Source of the DNA: Populus alba
Taxonomy: Eukaryota > Streptophyta > Magnoliopsida > Malpighiales > Salicaceae
DNA length: 64,000 bases
Direction of reading: 5' to 3'
Assembly (NCBI RefSeq): GCF_005239225.2
Contig: NC_133297.1
Span: 7,262,392 to 7,326,391, forward strand
The position numbers and the translations under genes are program-made. The notes beneath the pieces are model-generated. The model was given only the letters and a program-made list of their open reading frames with translations. It did not search any database and was not told where the DNA came from. Below are positions 11,730 to 22,489 of this stretch, piece by piece; position 1 is the first letter of the stretch, and each line of letters starts with the position of its first letter.

Positions 11730-14700
11730 TGAAAGTAGTTTGCTTGCAGTCCCTCATCTTATATTTCAAAGCAACCATGTAGTTTTGGCATAATTACAAG
11801 CCCAAAATTACGGTTAATAGTTTAGCTGTTGATAGAATATCTAAATAGGATGGGCGCCGATCCTCGAGACTCTTAATTTTAACATGCTAAGGTAGCTCTC
11901 TCATGGCAGAACTGATGCGTTTTATCAAATATTCAGTGCTGGGATGGCCATTGAAAGGTAGTGTACATTGAAGAGAATTAGAAACTCATTCAGGGAAGGT
12001 TTGGGAACTAGTGATTTATAAATATTTCTGTTTGTGCAATTTTATCAAACAGTGACGTGGACACTCTTTGATGTGAGCTCGAGAAGATTGTGCTTCTATA
12101 CAAGACATGCATGCTCTTGCTATTATTATCTCATTTACATTACATCATGAATTATGACTGAAATTTGAGTTGGCCATTAAAATGCTTATATACAGCAGGA
12201 AATCGATTTTGTCTTGTTTTTGGGTACTGGGCGTCTGATGCATCCTCTGTGGAACCTGGTCACGATGGAAGATTTTAAAATGCCCCCGATCTTATTTGCC
12301 TCACTTTGCGATGAAATAAAGGAAATGTTTGGAAACCTTTTTAGGATACCTAACGAGTCTTTTTATAGGGTATTTTAGTTATGATTGTTTTTTAAAGATT
12401 TTTTTATTTTATTAAAATAATATATTTTATTTTTAAAAAATTATTTCTGACATCAACGAATTAAAATAATCTAAAAATATTAAAAATTAATTAAATTAAA
12501 GTACAAAAATAATAAAAAAAATTATATTTTTTTTCTTTTAAATATAAAACAAACAGTTACTTAACCTTAGTGATGGTTTCAATCCATAGTTTTTAAACTG
12601 CATCCAGGGTTGATTCAGGCAACACGGTCCAGAGTCGCACAACATTGTAGTGTAGACAAAATTTAAAATGTGAAGTTTAGAGCATCATACGGTGATATTT
12701 GTTTTAAGTGGATGGATTAGTAGGATTGCACCATTGGCTCCAAACTTTTGCTTGCGTACAGGAAGAGATGTCAGCGCAGACAGAAGGATTCTTGTAAAAG
12801 TAAGGCTTTGGGATTGAAGTCCAGAGCCGTAAAAAGACCGATAATCAGGAAATTATATGGGATTCAACGAATCAACACCGACATCATAGTGCTGGCGGCT
12901 GCCTTCAGGACCGGTTTGAACCTAGTAAGAAGGTAAAGTGAAGCCCCGTCATGTAATACGGGTCGGACCATTTGAATCCATGGCTCCATTAGCTAAAAAG
13001 TTGACTCCGCACATGCAGCTTAGGCCCCTCCCTCGTCATATAATCTTCAGGCAAACAATCGCTGGCTTTCTGTCTGACTGTCTTCCCCTTGATTGATTAA
13101 GTTCTCGGTTTGGAAATGGGATTATAATTATTTTTTAAAATAAATTTTATCTTAAAATCATTAACATAAAAATAATTCAGCACGTGCTATCTCCGGTGCA
13201 GGCAATCTAACCAGTTGCTAATTGGGATGGTAAGTCAACCAGCATGTATGTATTCTCCGTAAGATTATCTTGAGGTATGTTAGTACAGGACCGGGTGAGT
13301 CTAAAAATGTTTGCAACAGAAATTAAATTCCCAGTTAAGATAAATCTTACATTGATATTAGAAAACCCAGTTAATCTTAAAAGCTGGTAGCTGTAAAATT
13401 TTAAACTCAAGCTCAAATAAAAAACTAAATTTCAAATTAATTTAATGTTAAAAAATAAAATTATAATAAAAAATTATCAATTTAAAAAATTCATTAAAGT
13501 ACAAAATAACAATCAAATGAATGAAGATCAAATTTGATACGAAGAAAAACTGAAAGATAATGAAATTATTAAAAAAAATCCAATCATAAAAATAATTTAA
13601 ATAAGATAAAAATAATAATTAAAAGAATATGAATCAAATCTGACTTATAAAAAAACTAAAGAAGTGTGAGATTTAAAATAAATTTTCAAGTTTATAAATT
13701 GTTTCAATAAGACAATAGCAATAAAAAAGAAAATAGATGGATTGTGAAGGAAAAGTAAATTGAAGGGCTTCGTTGAGAGTTTAGAGGGTTGGTTATGAAA
13801 ATCTAGGACATGGGAAAAAAAAAATGTCATTGATATCAAACAAGTTCTATTCACTACATGTGTGCCCAGGAATAGAGGAATAGAGAGATTATCGAGACAA
13901 ATCGAACACCACCTTGAAAGTCAAGCAATGTCATGAACACTACCTGAACAATACAGCCACCACCCATGCGCTAACAAAAATAACATGCGTCAATCACTTT
14001 TTTTTTTTAATAATATCTGTATTTTTAGCACTATAAAATTTCTCATGTAGCTACCTGACAATAATAAAAAAAATTCGAATGAAAACATAAAAATATCTCT
14101 AAACATAAATTAAGAAAAAATCAACTTTTAAGAGTATTTAAATCATTATGGTTAAAAATTAGAAAAGATGACATCGGCTTTGAAGCATCTTGATTCTAAG
14201 GGTATAATAGTAATTTGAGTGGGCGATACAAAAGTGAAAATACTTAATTGCACCTTGAAATCTGACAATGAAGGATGGATTCTTGTGAATTTATAAAATT
14301 ACCCCAATAGCTAGTTTTGAAGTTTTGTGTGTAAAGAATAAGATAGGTATTTCACTTGCAACTATTACAGTGAAAAAGCCAAACATTTTAGAGATTGTGT
14401 TAATGTGTTGATGGAGTAGTGATCGAGAAACCTGTCACCTTGAAGCGGAATGGACTGGGCGTTCGGAGCTCCCAGCTGTGCCTTCAAGTTTTTCGCAGTG
14501 AACGCTTTGATCTTCAGAGAGGAGTTATTTGAGATGTGGAATTATTTTTCAAGAGCAAAAAGTGGCACTGCATAATGTTTTTGTGATAACTTGCTTTCAG
14601 TTTGTGTCTTCTTCTTTTAGAATTCTGACCAGCAAATTTAACATGTTTTGTTAAAAAGGATGAGATTGGGTTTCTAAAAACACCAGGTTAAAATAAAATA

Positions 14701-15224
14701 TTCATATCATGAAATATAAATCAATTTCCCTCTTTTCCATTAACGCGGGATAGAAATTTGCAAGCTAGCGAGTCAAAGATCTAGTAATTACAAGAACTCC
14801 TTTACTAGGTTTACTAACACAACAGCGCCACCTCATGTCATACTCCTTGCAAAATTTACTGCATTGTATCAACAATTCAAAAATGATGGAACAAGGCATG
14901 AGCTCAACGTTTCCGGTCAGACCAAGCACTTCCAGGCTCCAGCAACAAACAAACATGCTGGCCACAATCTCTCCCGGTAAGCTACGACTTCAGCAAATTA
15001 ACGGAGTTGAATTCACTTAAGAGGTGGCAACTCCGGTATATGCAACAAGTTTCAAGTGATGACTTGACAACTGAAAGTCCAACAATAACCAGGCAAGGGT
15101 TGGGGCTTGGATATGAGCCCTGATACCTGAAGAACAAAAACGCAGATACGGTCAGCCCTGTCTGTTTTTGTCAGGTTACAAGCATATGATAGTACGTGCC
15201 CAGAATTCTTACCCTTTTTATGAA
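11730..15224. other. Intergenic region between the bZIP gene and RRP41
   Basis: The first 450 bases are probably the 3' UTR and end of the bZIP transcript. A copy of the short AT-rich dispersed repeat follows at 12365-12560. The A/T-rich block 13120-13640 and the region 13860-14400 look like decayed repeat DNA. The stretch 14400-14640 is more balanced in composition but has no recognisable protein. From about 14780 to 15224 the DNA may be the 3' end of the RRP41 transcript. Confidence 0.5.
12365..12560 (+). repeat. Short AT-rich dispersed repeat copy
   Basis: It shows the family pattern: TTAAAATAATATATTTTATT, an A-rich arm, the core GACATCAACGAATTAAAATA, then ATCTAAAAATATT, closing with AAACAAACAG after a T-rich tract. 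Similar units occur at least fifteen times in this window in both orientations. There is no coding capacity, so a MITE or SINE-like origin is likely but unproven. Confidence 0.6.
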
Positions 15225-18200
15225 CTACAAGCCACGTCGATACTCCAGCTGTTTGGTATTCTCTAGCAAAACCTGCCAAAAGGTACACAATAAACAGTTC
15301 AGCTATAATGAAAATGTTTATATAAATTTCATTTAAGACATGGTTAAGATGCATGGGTCATTCAATCATATTCAAACTATCACTTACTTCACGAATGTAA
15401 TTAGCTATTGCCTTGCAGCCTTCAACAGCAAGTTGCATAACATTTTCAAAGGTATCAATTGGCAGCTTAGCATCCATCTGCATTTAAAAAACACCATAAC
15501 TGAGGGGTCTAGGAGTAAAAGTTTTGCTAAAAGTAAGAATTCTAATTCCCACACTTGCAGCGGAGTTCAAAGACTGGGATCATGCTGAACACAAATGATA
15601 GATTCTCACGTTCCAAAACATTGTAGGGTTGTATTAGAAGAGTGATAGAAGTGGTATTACGAAGCATCTGGACATTGTATCCAAAACAGTGGGGCAGATC
15701 ACACTATGAGAGAAAGGGCTATTTGGTGTTTACTTTCATCTCACTTCTCCTTTTACCGATGAAGAAGACTTAGAGGGATAGGAAGGTGACAAAAAGTGGC
15801 TAGAAGGAAAAGAAACGACACAGCAACTTTTGATAGAAATTTGCACACCACAAATTCTTGTTGTCACAACTCAAGAGTAACTTCCATGATGAAAATTTCC
15901 AGTCATACTTGTCCAGATCAATAACTTTCACGATTAAAATCACCATGGAAGAAACAAAAGGGTTTTACATTAACAGGGACAATTATATGAAATAGAGATT
16001 TCCGTAAACACCTGAAGAAGTGTCACTTTGTCCAACTTGGGTAGGATTCCAACAGTGACATCAGGACCTCCTGCGCTGTCTTCAACATAGTTTAGATCTG
16101 GGTCAACAAAATGAAAGTTAGCTTCAATATGATAAAAATCAATTAGTGTAGAAAAAAGAAAACTGCACATTCAAATGAGAGACGTGAAGAATTCACCAAG
16201 AAGAGGCGTGCTATTGAGGAATCCAGCACTACAAGAAGTAACAAGATCACGCATGGGGATACCTGCATCTGCTAAGGCCAAAGTTGCAGCATTGATGCAT
16301 GCAGATCTAGTTCCTGCAAACAACATATGGCTTAATGGACACAAATTTTCCTATCTTGAGTACGGAAATTTATAGCGAGATAGTGAAGCATCTTGGAAAT
16401 TTTGAGTAGCGGTGCAATAATGAATACTAAGAGAAACAGGCTCCTCAAGCGTTGCTTAGCTTATTTAGAAAGCAGTGGATGTTTCTGAAGTCCATGGCTC
16501 TCAGCACCAGCACAAGATTGATTGATTTGACTCATATAATTTGTTTTGGCCATTTTGGAGTTTGGGGAGTGAGAAAAAAGATTTGAGAGCAAATATATCC
16601 AAGTATGTATTCTATTTCAATTGGAGACAAGGAGACGAGGTCCGACTTGCTCCAATTTTCTTCTCTTGGCTCTCTTTAATGCTTCCTGTTTATTTAACCC
16701 TGTCTACGTTTCTTTTTCAGATAAAGAAAAGTAAAATAAATGAAGAATAATTTCTTTCAAAGTTGTTGTGTGTAACCATTAACAATTCAGCAGGCATTAT
16801 TATCATGAAATCGTTACTAGCAGGTAGGTAGCTTACAACAATAACGACCATGTACTGAAAAACCAGCAACAATATTTGCAATTTATACATGATGGCATGA
16901 ATTTAAGGACCCTTTTATCTTAAATCTTGGAAAAGAGAATGAGCAATACCTAATGTACTGATAAAATGAACAGAATCTGAACTTAAGCTCAGAGGTCAAA
17001 GAAGCACATAAATACAAAAAAGAAGAGTAAGCATCAATGAGTTGGTGCTGGGTATTCATAAATGATTTAGAAGTTACCTCCATCGGCTTGGAGAACTTGT
17101 ACATATATATCAATCTGCAAAATATGCAAACAATTTAGGTTAATAAAAGAAGAAGAAGAAGAAGAATCAGCATCCACTGGAGTTGGGAAAATATCTCAAG
17201 CAACCACAAAAGGACCTGAGAACGGGGCATTAGATTCGTCAATATGCATTCTTCCATTGTCTGACGAATAACCAACGAAATCTCTGTTGATCGCCTGCGA
17301 ATGCTTTCATCTATAACAAATCAAAATACCCCAACAATGTGCATTGTAAAATCGATTTGAAGTGCAGAATATATTGTGATTCTTGGAGCCAATCAAAAAT
17401 ACTAGCCATGACAAAACACATCACAAACATAAACCAATGATTTGTACAACCGAAAATGGCATTTTCACAGGCAATATTGGTACTTTACAATGACAGGCAC
17501 AAAAAATCCAAAGAGCAGTGTCAGAAATAACAAAGATGTCAACTTCAGGTTATTTGGATTGCCCACTAGCAAATAGCTCATTCAAAATCTCATACAACAA
17601 CCAATTCCAAAACTCGGAAAAAAGACACAGTCAAGCAAGAGATTTTCAAAAAGTTAAAAAAAAAGAAAGAATAGCAGACCTGTCACCCTTTGGTTTTCGC
17701 CTCCGATCTCCTGTACTAAAATTAGCCATGCTGTACTCACACCGCACCTAAAATACACATCATTACAAAGGCATTTTTATTAATAAGAGAATTAAACTAG
17801 CTGAATTCGTAATAAAAGAATTTTACCAGTGCTTGGTCGTTAATCTGTTGGCTCCTATTTTGAACCTGAAAAAAAAAATAGAAGTAACCAAAGCAATTAA
17901 GTAATTAAAAAGAGAGATAAAAGATAATATAAAAGGAGTAGCAGCTACCTCTCTGGGTCCATAAACGGCAGCAATTACTTTAGTATTTCCCATCTCAAAA
18001 ACAGCAGAACTACAAAACAAATGATATATTTTTTTATTTAACTTCAATATTTTTGTTTTGATGTTAAGAAGCCGAGGTTAGAAATATTAAACACACCCGT
18101 CTGCTTTGGCTACAGCACCGATTTGTGCTCTAAGTTGCCTCATCTGCAATAGGTAAAATGGAAATAAAATAAGCAAAGACGGAGAAGAAACAGTGGAGTC

Positions 18201-18283
18201 AAGCAAAAAGGTAGAGAAGTGGATTGTACTTCCATGGGGCGGCGACCATCCAGACGAAGACCTTCAGGGTTCACGAACTCCAT
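15225..18283 (-). CDS. RRP41: Exosome complex subunit RRP41, RNase PH-fold (241 aa)
   Basis: This is a core-ring subunit of the RNA exosome, which degrades and trims RNA 3' ends in nucleus and cytoplasm. Coding exons from start to stop: 18283-18230, 18143-18097, 18009-17949, 17865-17827, 17747-17680, 17294-17216, 17114-17078, 16313-16197, 16097-16012, 15477-15388 and 15272-15225. These sum to 726 nt, exactly 241 residues plus stop, as in Arabidopsis RRP41. The first RNase PH domain opens with [14 protein letters not shown] and holds [21 protein letters not shown] at 128-132 is the phosphate-binding region, followed by [17 protein letters not shown]. The second domain includes [14 protein letters not shown]. 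In plants RRP41 is reported to keep phosphorolytic activity, unlike in yeast and humans, and the TRS motif is intact here. The ATG at 18283 is supported by the match to the family N-terminus. Confidence 0.96.
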
Positions 18284-19164
18284 TTTTGCTAAAAGCCAGC
18301 CGAGATTGGAGGAGCAAGAGCTGCGTCCTGTGTTGATTATTAATTATTGAACAGATTAGACGTTGTTATTGTACAATGACATCAGTATCAGTATGTTTTC
18401 CGGAGAAAGAGTGATAGTTTAATGAGGGTAGTGAGATAGGGCCCATTTCCTAGAGTAACCCGTTGGCGGCACGTCTTATTCCTTCATCTTGACAAATTTA
18501 AAGTATTGTCAGTCAGTGCTTAGGGCTCACAGATCCTCCTGTTCGCAGTTTATACTAAGCAATTGCAGTCTATACTAAGCAATCTACGAAAGTTCCAAAA
18601 GGACCGTTTGTTTGGTGGGGATAAAGATGATATTTGATTTACTGGGATCAGGTTTGTCAAACAAAAAAGTGTAGAGGAGGATTACCAGTGTGATTGGATA
18701 ACTCTCAATTTGTTAAAACAATTAGAATCTGTGCGTCAATAAAATAATATAAATGGAAAAAAATTGCCAATAATTCCTTTCAGTGTCAGTTCACCGAAAG
18801 TGTGCCCAGCAAAATAAAAGAATCAACCGACCGAGCGTTTATGTACGTCATGGTCTCTCTCAGAGAAAGAGGCACACATTTTTCTAAATCAATAAGGAAA
18901 AACCTATGATGAAAATCTGTTCAAGATAATAGCAGAAGTTAATAAGAATGATGAACCAACCTGATAGAAAGTAGGCACCACTTTCGCAAATATCAGCAGC
19001 TATTTGATCTGTTGGGCACTGAAATTGAAGGTCAGTACGCGGTAGCAGTGGATTAGAGAGAAGAAGCAGGTCGGGTGAAGGGAAGAGGAGAAGAGCAGAG
19101 GGGAATGTGTATCTCTTCTGCGTGTGGCTGCTTGTGTTTGAAATTAGGGGTTTCTTCCCTTATT
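18284..19164 (-). other. 5' leader of RRP41 with a leader intron
   Basis: A non-coding first exon appears to run from about 19160 down to 18961, ending CTATCAG before GTTGGTTC. A leader intron of 633 bases follows (18960-18328, ending CAACACAG). The second leader piece, 18327-18284, joins directly to the start codon. The first exon contains an AAACCCCTAAT word, a telo-box variant typical of genes for growth and RNA machinery, and is CT-rich on the coding strand. Exon ends are inferred from splice signals only. Confidence 0.5.
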
Positions 19165-19182
19165 CCAAACGGCGCCGTTTGG
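19165..19182. promoter_or_regulatory. 18-nt GC-rich palindrome at the RRP41 promoter
   Basis: CCAAACGGCGCCGTTTGG is perfectly self-complementary and lies just upstream of the predicted RRP41 leader. AAACGGCGCCGTTT-like words recur near plant transcription start regions, so this is a plausible core promoter element for the minus-strand gene. On the other side (+ strand) no gene start follows within several kb. Confidence 0.5.
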
Positions 19183-21540
19183 AAGGGAGAAAAAAAGTTA
19201 AGAAAAAAGGCTCGGTTTCTTTTTTATATATATATAATACCAAAATAAACTAAAATGGAAAGGTTGTCTTTGTAACAATGCTAAACACTGTTTACATATT
19301 CAGAATGCGCTACGGAGAGGAGTGGTGTTTTTTTTTGTTTTTTTCATTTTTATATCTTGACTTTGTTTTTTATCAATTGAGTCCTTTAATGTCAAAATTA
19401 ATAGCCAATTACTTTGTATTTGTTAGCTAGAGACAAAGTTAAAAGGACGATCATCTTAGAAAATACATTGAAAATAGGTGGTGTGTTTAAATTCAACTTG
19501 GTCCTCTAGTTTTCAAAATTATAACTTTTTTAATGTTTTTCTAAATTCCATTTAGTACAAAACTTTATTTTTATTATTTTTTTTGTTCTTGTTTTGTGAA
19601 GAAAAGAGAAAGTCATTGTTTTTTAATATCCTACCACTGAATTCGTTAATCTTGGTATCCACAGGAACAATTTGATGAAAGTAGCTTGATAATAATTGTT
19701 TAAAACTTTAATATTATTTAAAAAATTATATTGAAGTCAAGGAAGAAAAATATAACTTAGTTTAGTTTCATGTTTTTTTTGTTTTTGTTTTTAAGTTAAC
19801 AAATTGGTTTCTAGGTGTTTTGAGGGGGTGTTTGTAAGTTTTTTTTTTTTTTTTTTTGAAAGGGGATACAAGATGAGTTTTTAAAGGAAAATAGGTTTCT
19901 CTGGATTTTTCGCCACTACCATGGTAGATGAAATCTAGATAATGTGTTGTCTAATTTATTTATTTTTGAAATTATAAATTTCATTAATCTAGTTATTTTT
20001 ATTTTCATTTGTTTCGTTTTATCTTGTTTTGATTTATTTGTTTTTTCAATTTAGTCTTTCATTATTTAGTTTCATTTGATTTTTATTTATTTTTATTTTT
20101 TTAATCATTTTACTAATGGAACCATGTTAAATGATAAACTTGAGAGATTGGTAAATAACTCAATAGAAAAAAAATAAAAAAATTATCAAGTATAATTTCC
20201 AAAAAAATACAATATTAAATGGTAATTTAAAAAAAAAAACTAAACACAAAAAAAAATACTATTTCAAAAAATAATATATTATAAATGTAATTATAGTGAT
20301 TTAGCCATTATCAATTAGAAAAAAACATCACATTAACAAATTAGATATTTGAAGTTTAAAGGATAAATAATAAATTTACTTAATAAAACAGATACAATAA
20401 AGATATCTTACAAAAAAAAATCCCTCAATTTTAATCATTTACAAACATTACTTTTTCAATAATTATATTTTTAAAAGATTATATAAATTCGTGTTTTTTA
20501 CAGGAAACGGTTTGAGAAATGATCACGGAGAAAGGTGAGGGCTCTTCGTTTTTACTTTACTAGCAAGTTATTTCCTCGGACCCAATATCTGCCCTCCATG
20601 TCTCATACGTGCTCCTGACAACCACTGATTTTCAGTACCGCCAACTTATGGTGGGCCTTGCATAGCCCAATCTTTCCTTTTCTTTTTGCCCGGATTTGAA
20701 CTCAAGTGAAAGTGAAACGACACGAATTATTAGTTAAGGAAGGCAAATCGTAGCTATTATAATTGGACAGAAAGTTTAGTTGGCACCGTCACGTTCCAAC
20801 ACTGGCATTGTATTTGGACTTTTGCTGCAGTGCTTTTTTTTAAAAAAAAAATTATTGGAGTGTGAGCGTCGTTTGGTTCAGTTTGATTTTAATAAAAAAA
20901 TTACATGAGTCGAATTTTAAATAAATAAATAAATCAAATCAAGCTAAATATCTGTTCAAGGTGAACAATTCATCTCGAATTTTGATCTATCTTCCTAACC
21001 CATAACTCAAGCTCTGTTTTAAAACCATGCACCAAATCGCCAAACAAAGTAGGCCTCCCTCAACACCAAACTTATAGAGGCACCTCAACTGCAAGCAATA
21101 TTTTGTGGTGGCACCGAGCGTTGATAAAATTAAATCTATGTTTAGTAATGTGGTCCATTTTATTTAAATTTTTTGTGAAATTGTTTTTTCGCGAAAAAAT
21201 ATATTAAATTGATTTTTTAAAAGTTTTTTATAATACTTTTAATTTGTTAATATAAAAATTAAAAAAAACTAAAAAATATTCTTTTAATATATTTTTAATT
21301 AAAAATCATTTTAAATAGCACTATGTAATACACACTAAATCAAGGATGCAAGTTGAACTAATATTTCTTGCTTTTTGAATAACGTGACATGAGATATATT
21401 TTTTTATAATGTATTAAATAATAATGTTTTAGAATAATATATTTTTGATATTATCATATCAAAATAATTTTAAAATATTAAAAATTATTAATTAAAAATT
21501 AAAAAATCAATTTAAAAAAAAAAAAAAACACATACAATAT
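19183..21540. other. AT-rich intergenic region with repeat debris
   Basis: No gene is seen. T-rich stretches at 19320-20130 with phrases such as AATTGAGTCCTTTAATGTC look like an eroded retroelement end, but no domain or boundary can be defined. Copies of the short AT-rich dispersed repeat lie at about 21165-21330 (reverse) and 21400-21520 (forward). The block 20510-20830 has balanced composition without a recognisable exon. Confidence 0.45.
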
Positions 21541-21910
21541 ACTAGTATAGGCACCACAGCAGGGAGACTCGAATCCCACATGAAAGAACATGCAATATTG
21601 AACTCGACAGAGCCTAAACGTCGAATGCCGATAATGCCTAAACGTCGAAAACTCCTTTTTCATGCATGGATCCAAAGGAGACAGGAATTTTGTTTTTTTA
21701 GGGCTATAAAATGAAAGTCTTGTATGTGTATTGTTCAATCTGTTCCACCTTCTAGCAAATTTTCTGTCTCCTTGTAAAAAAGGAGAAGGGAATTTTGCTT
21801 TTTTAGGATTATAAAATGACAATCTTGTAGATGTACTATTCAATTTTGCCTCGCCTTGTATAAGCAGGACACTCTAGTTTAACGACCGCCCCGTTACACT
21901 GTAGAATTTC
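21540..21910. repeat. LTR-like fragment with an internal 105-bp direct repeat
   Basis: A phrase beginning GGAATTTTG and running through TTTTTTAGG, TATAAAATGA and ATTCAAT occurs at about 21684 and again at about 21789. AATGCCTAAACGTCGAA-type words also repeat at 21613-21650. The TATAAAATG boxes and the even base composition suggest part of a promoter-bearing LTR. A 114-codon frame on the minus strand simply crosses the repeat twice and is not convincing as a gene. Confidence 0.4.
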
Positions 21911-21979
21911 TTTTAAACATGATTAAATTATAAAAAATTATTTAATATTATTATTAAACTTGATTCAAAATCAATCTTA

Positions 21980-22480
21980 AAACTTCTTGATTAAATTTTT
22001 TATCTAGATCAAGGTTAAAATTAAACTATATAGAAATTGTCATAAAATATCTTGATTGACTTGATCGATTTAAATATAGGAACGGTTGACTGATAAAAAA
22101 AATTTAAAGAAAAAATCAAGAAAATAAAATAATAAAATTAACAAAAAATCTCTAACATAACTTCTTATCTAACCTAGATTTAAAATTAAATCACTTGAAA
22201 GTTACTTCAACGTGATCTAGTCAACTTGAATTGTTCAAAAATAATTTGAAAGACCAATAAAAAAAAGTATAAGATGAAATTGAAAAAAAAATTACTGACA
22301 AAAAAAATACTTTCATGACCTATCTTTTTACTTAACTCTGGTTTAAAATTAAATTCATTTTTAATTCAATCAACTTAGTTGATTTAAAGATCGTTCAAAT
22401 GACGGTTAAAAAAAAATTAATGATGAAATTGAAAAAAATAATTAAATTAAAAAAATAAAAATAAAAATAGAAAAGGATAA
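21980..22480. repeat. Degenerate tandem array, unit about 160 bp
   Basis: The anchor TTTAAAATTAAAT, preceded by a CTTCTTATCTAACC-like or CTATCTTTTTACTTAACTC phrase, appears at about 22000, 22165 and 22325. Other shared words (GATGAAATTGAAAAAAA, AGTTGATTTAAA) keep the same order. The style resembles the arrays at 39420-40110 and 59170-60110. Confidence 0.45.
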
Positions 22481-22489
22481 AAAAAAAAC

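Noticed and set aside
12586..12980. Possible second copy of the CCCGG MITE, because it begins with the same CAATCCATAGTTTTTA phrase
   Set aside because: After the first few bases the similarity ends, and no inverted right end is found near 12980.
21499..21843. A 114-codon minus-strand frame
   Set aside because: The frame crosses two copies of a 105-bp direct repeat and so repeats its own sequence (TRLSFY.PKK). It has no recognised domain; an LTR-like repeat explains it.
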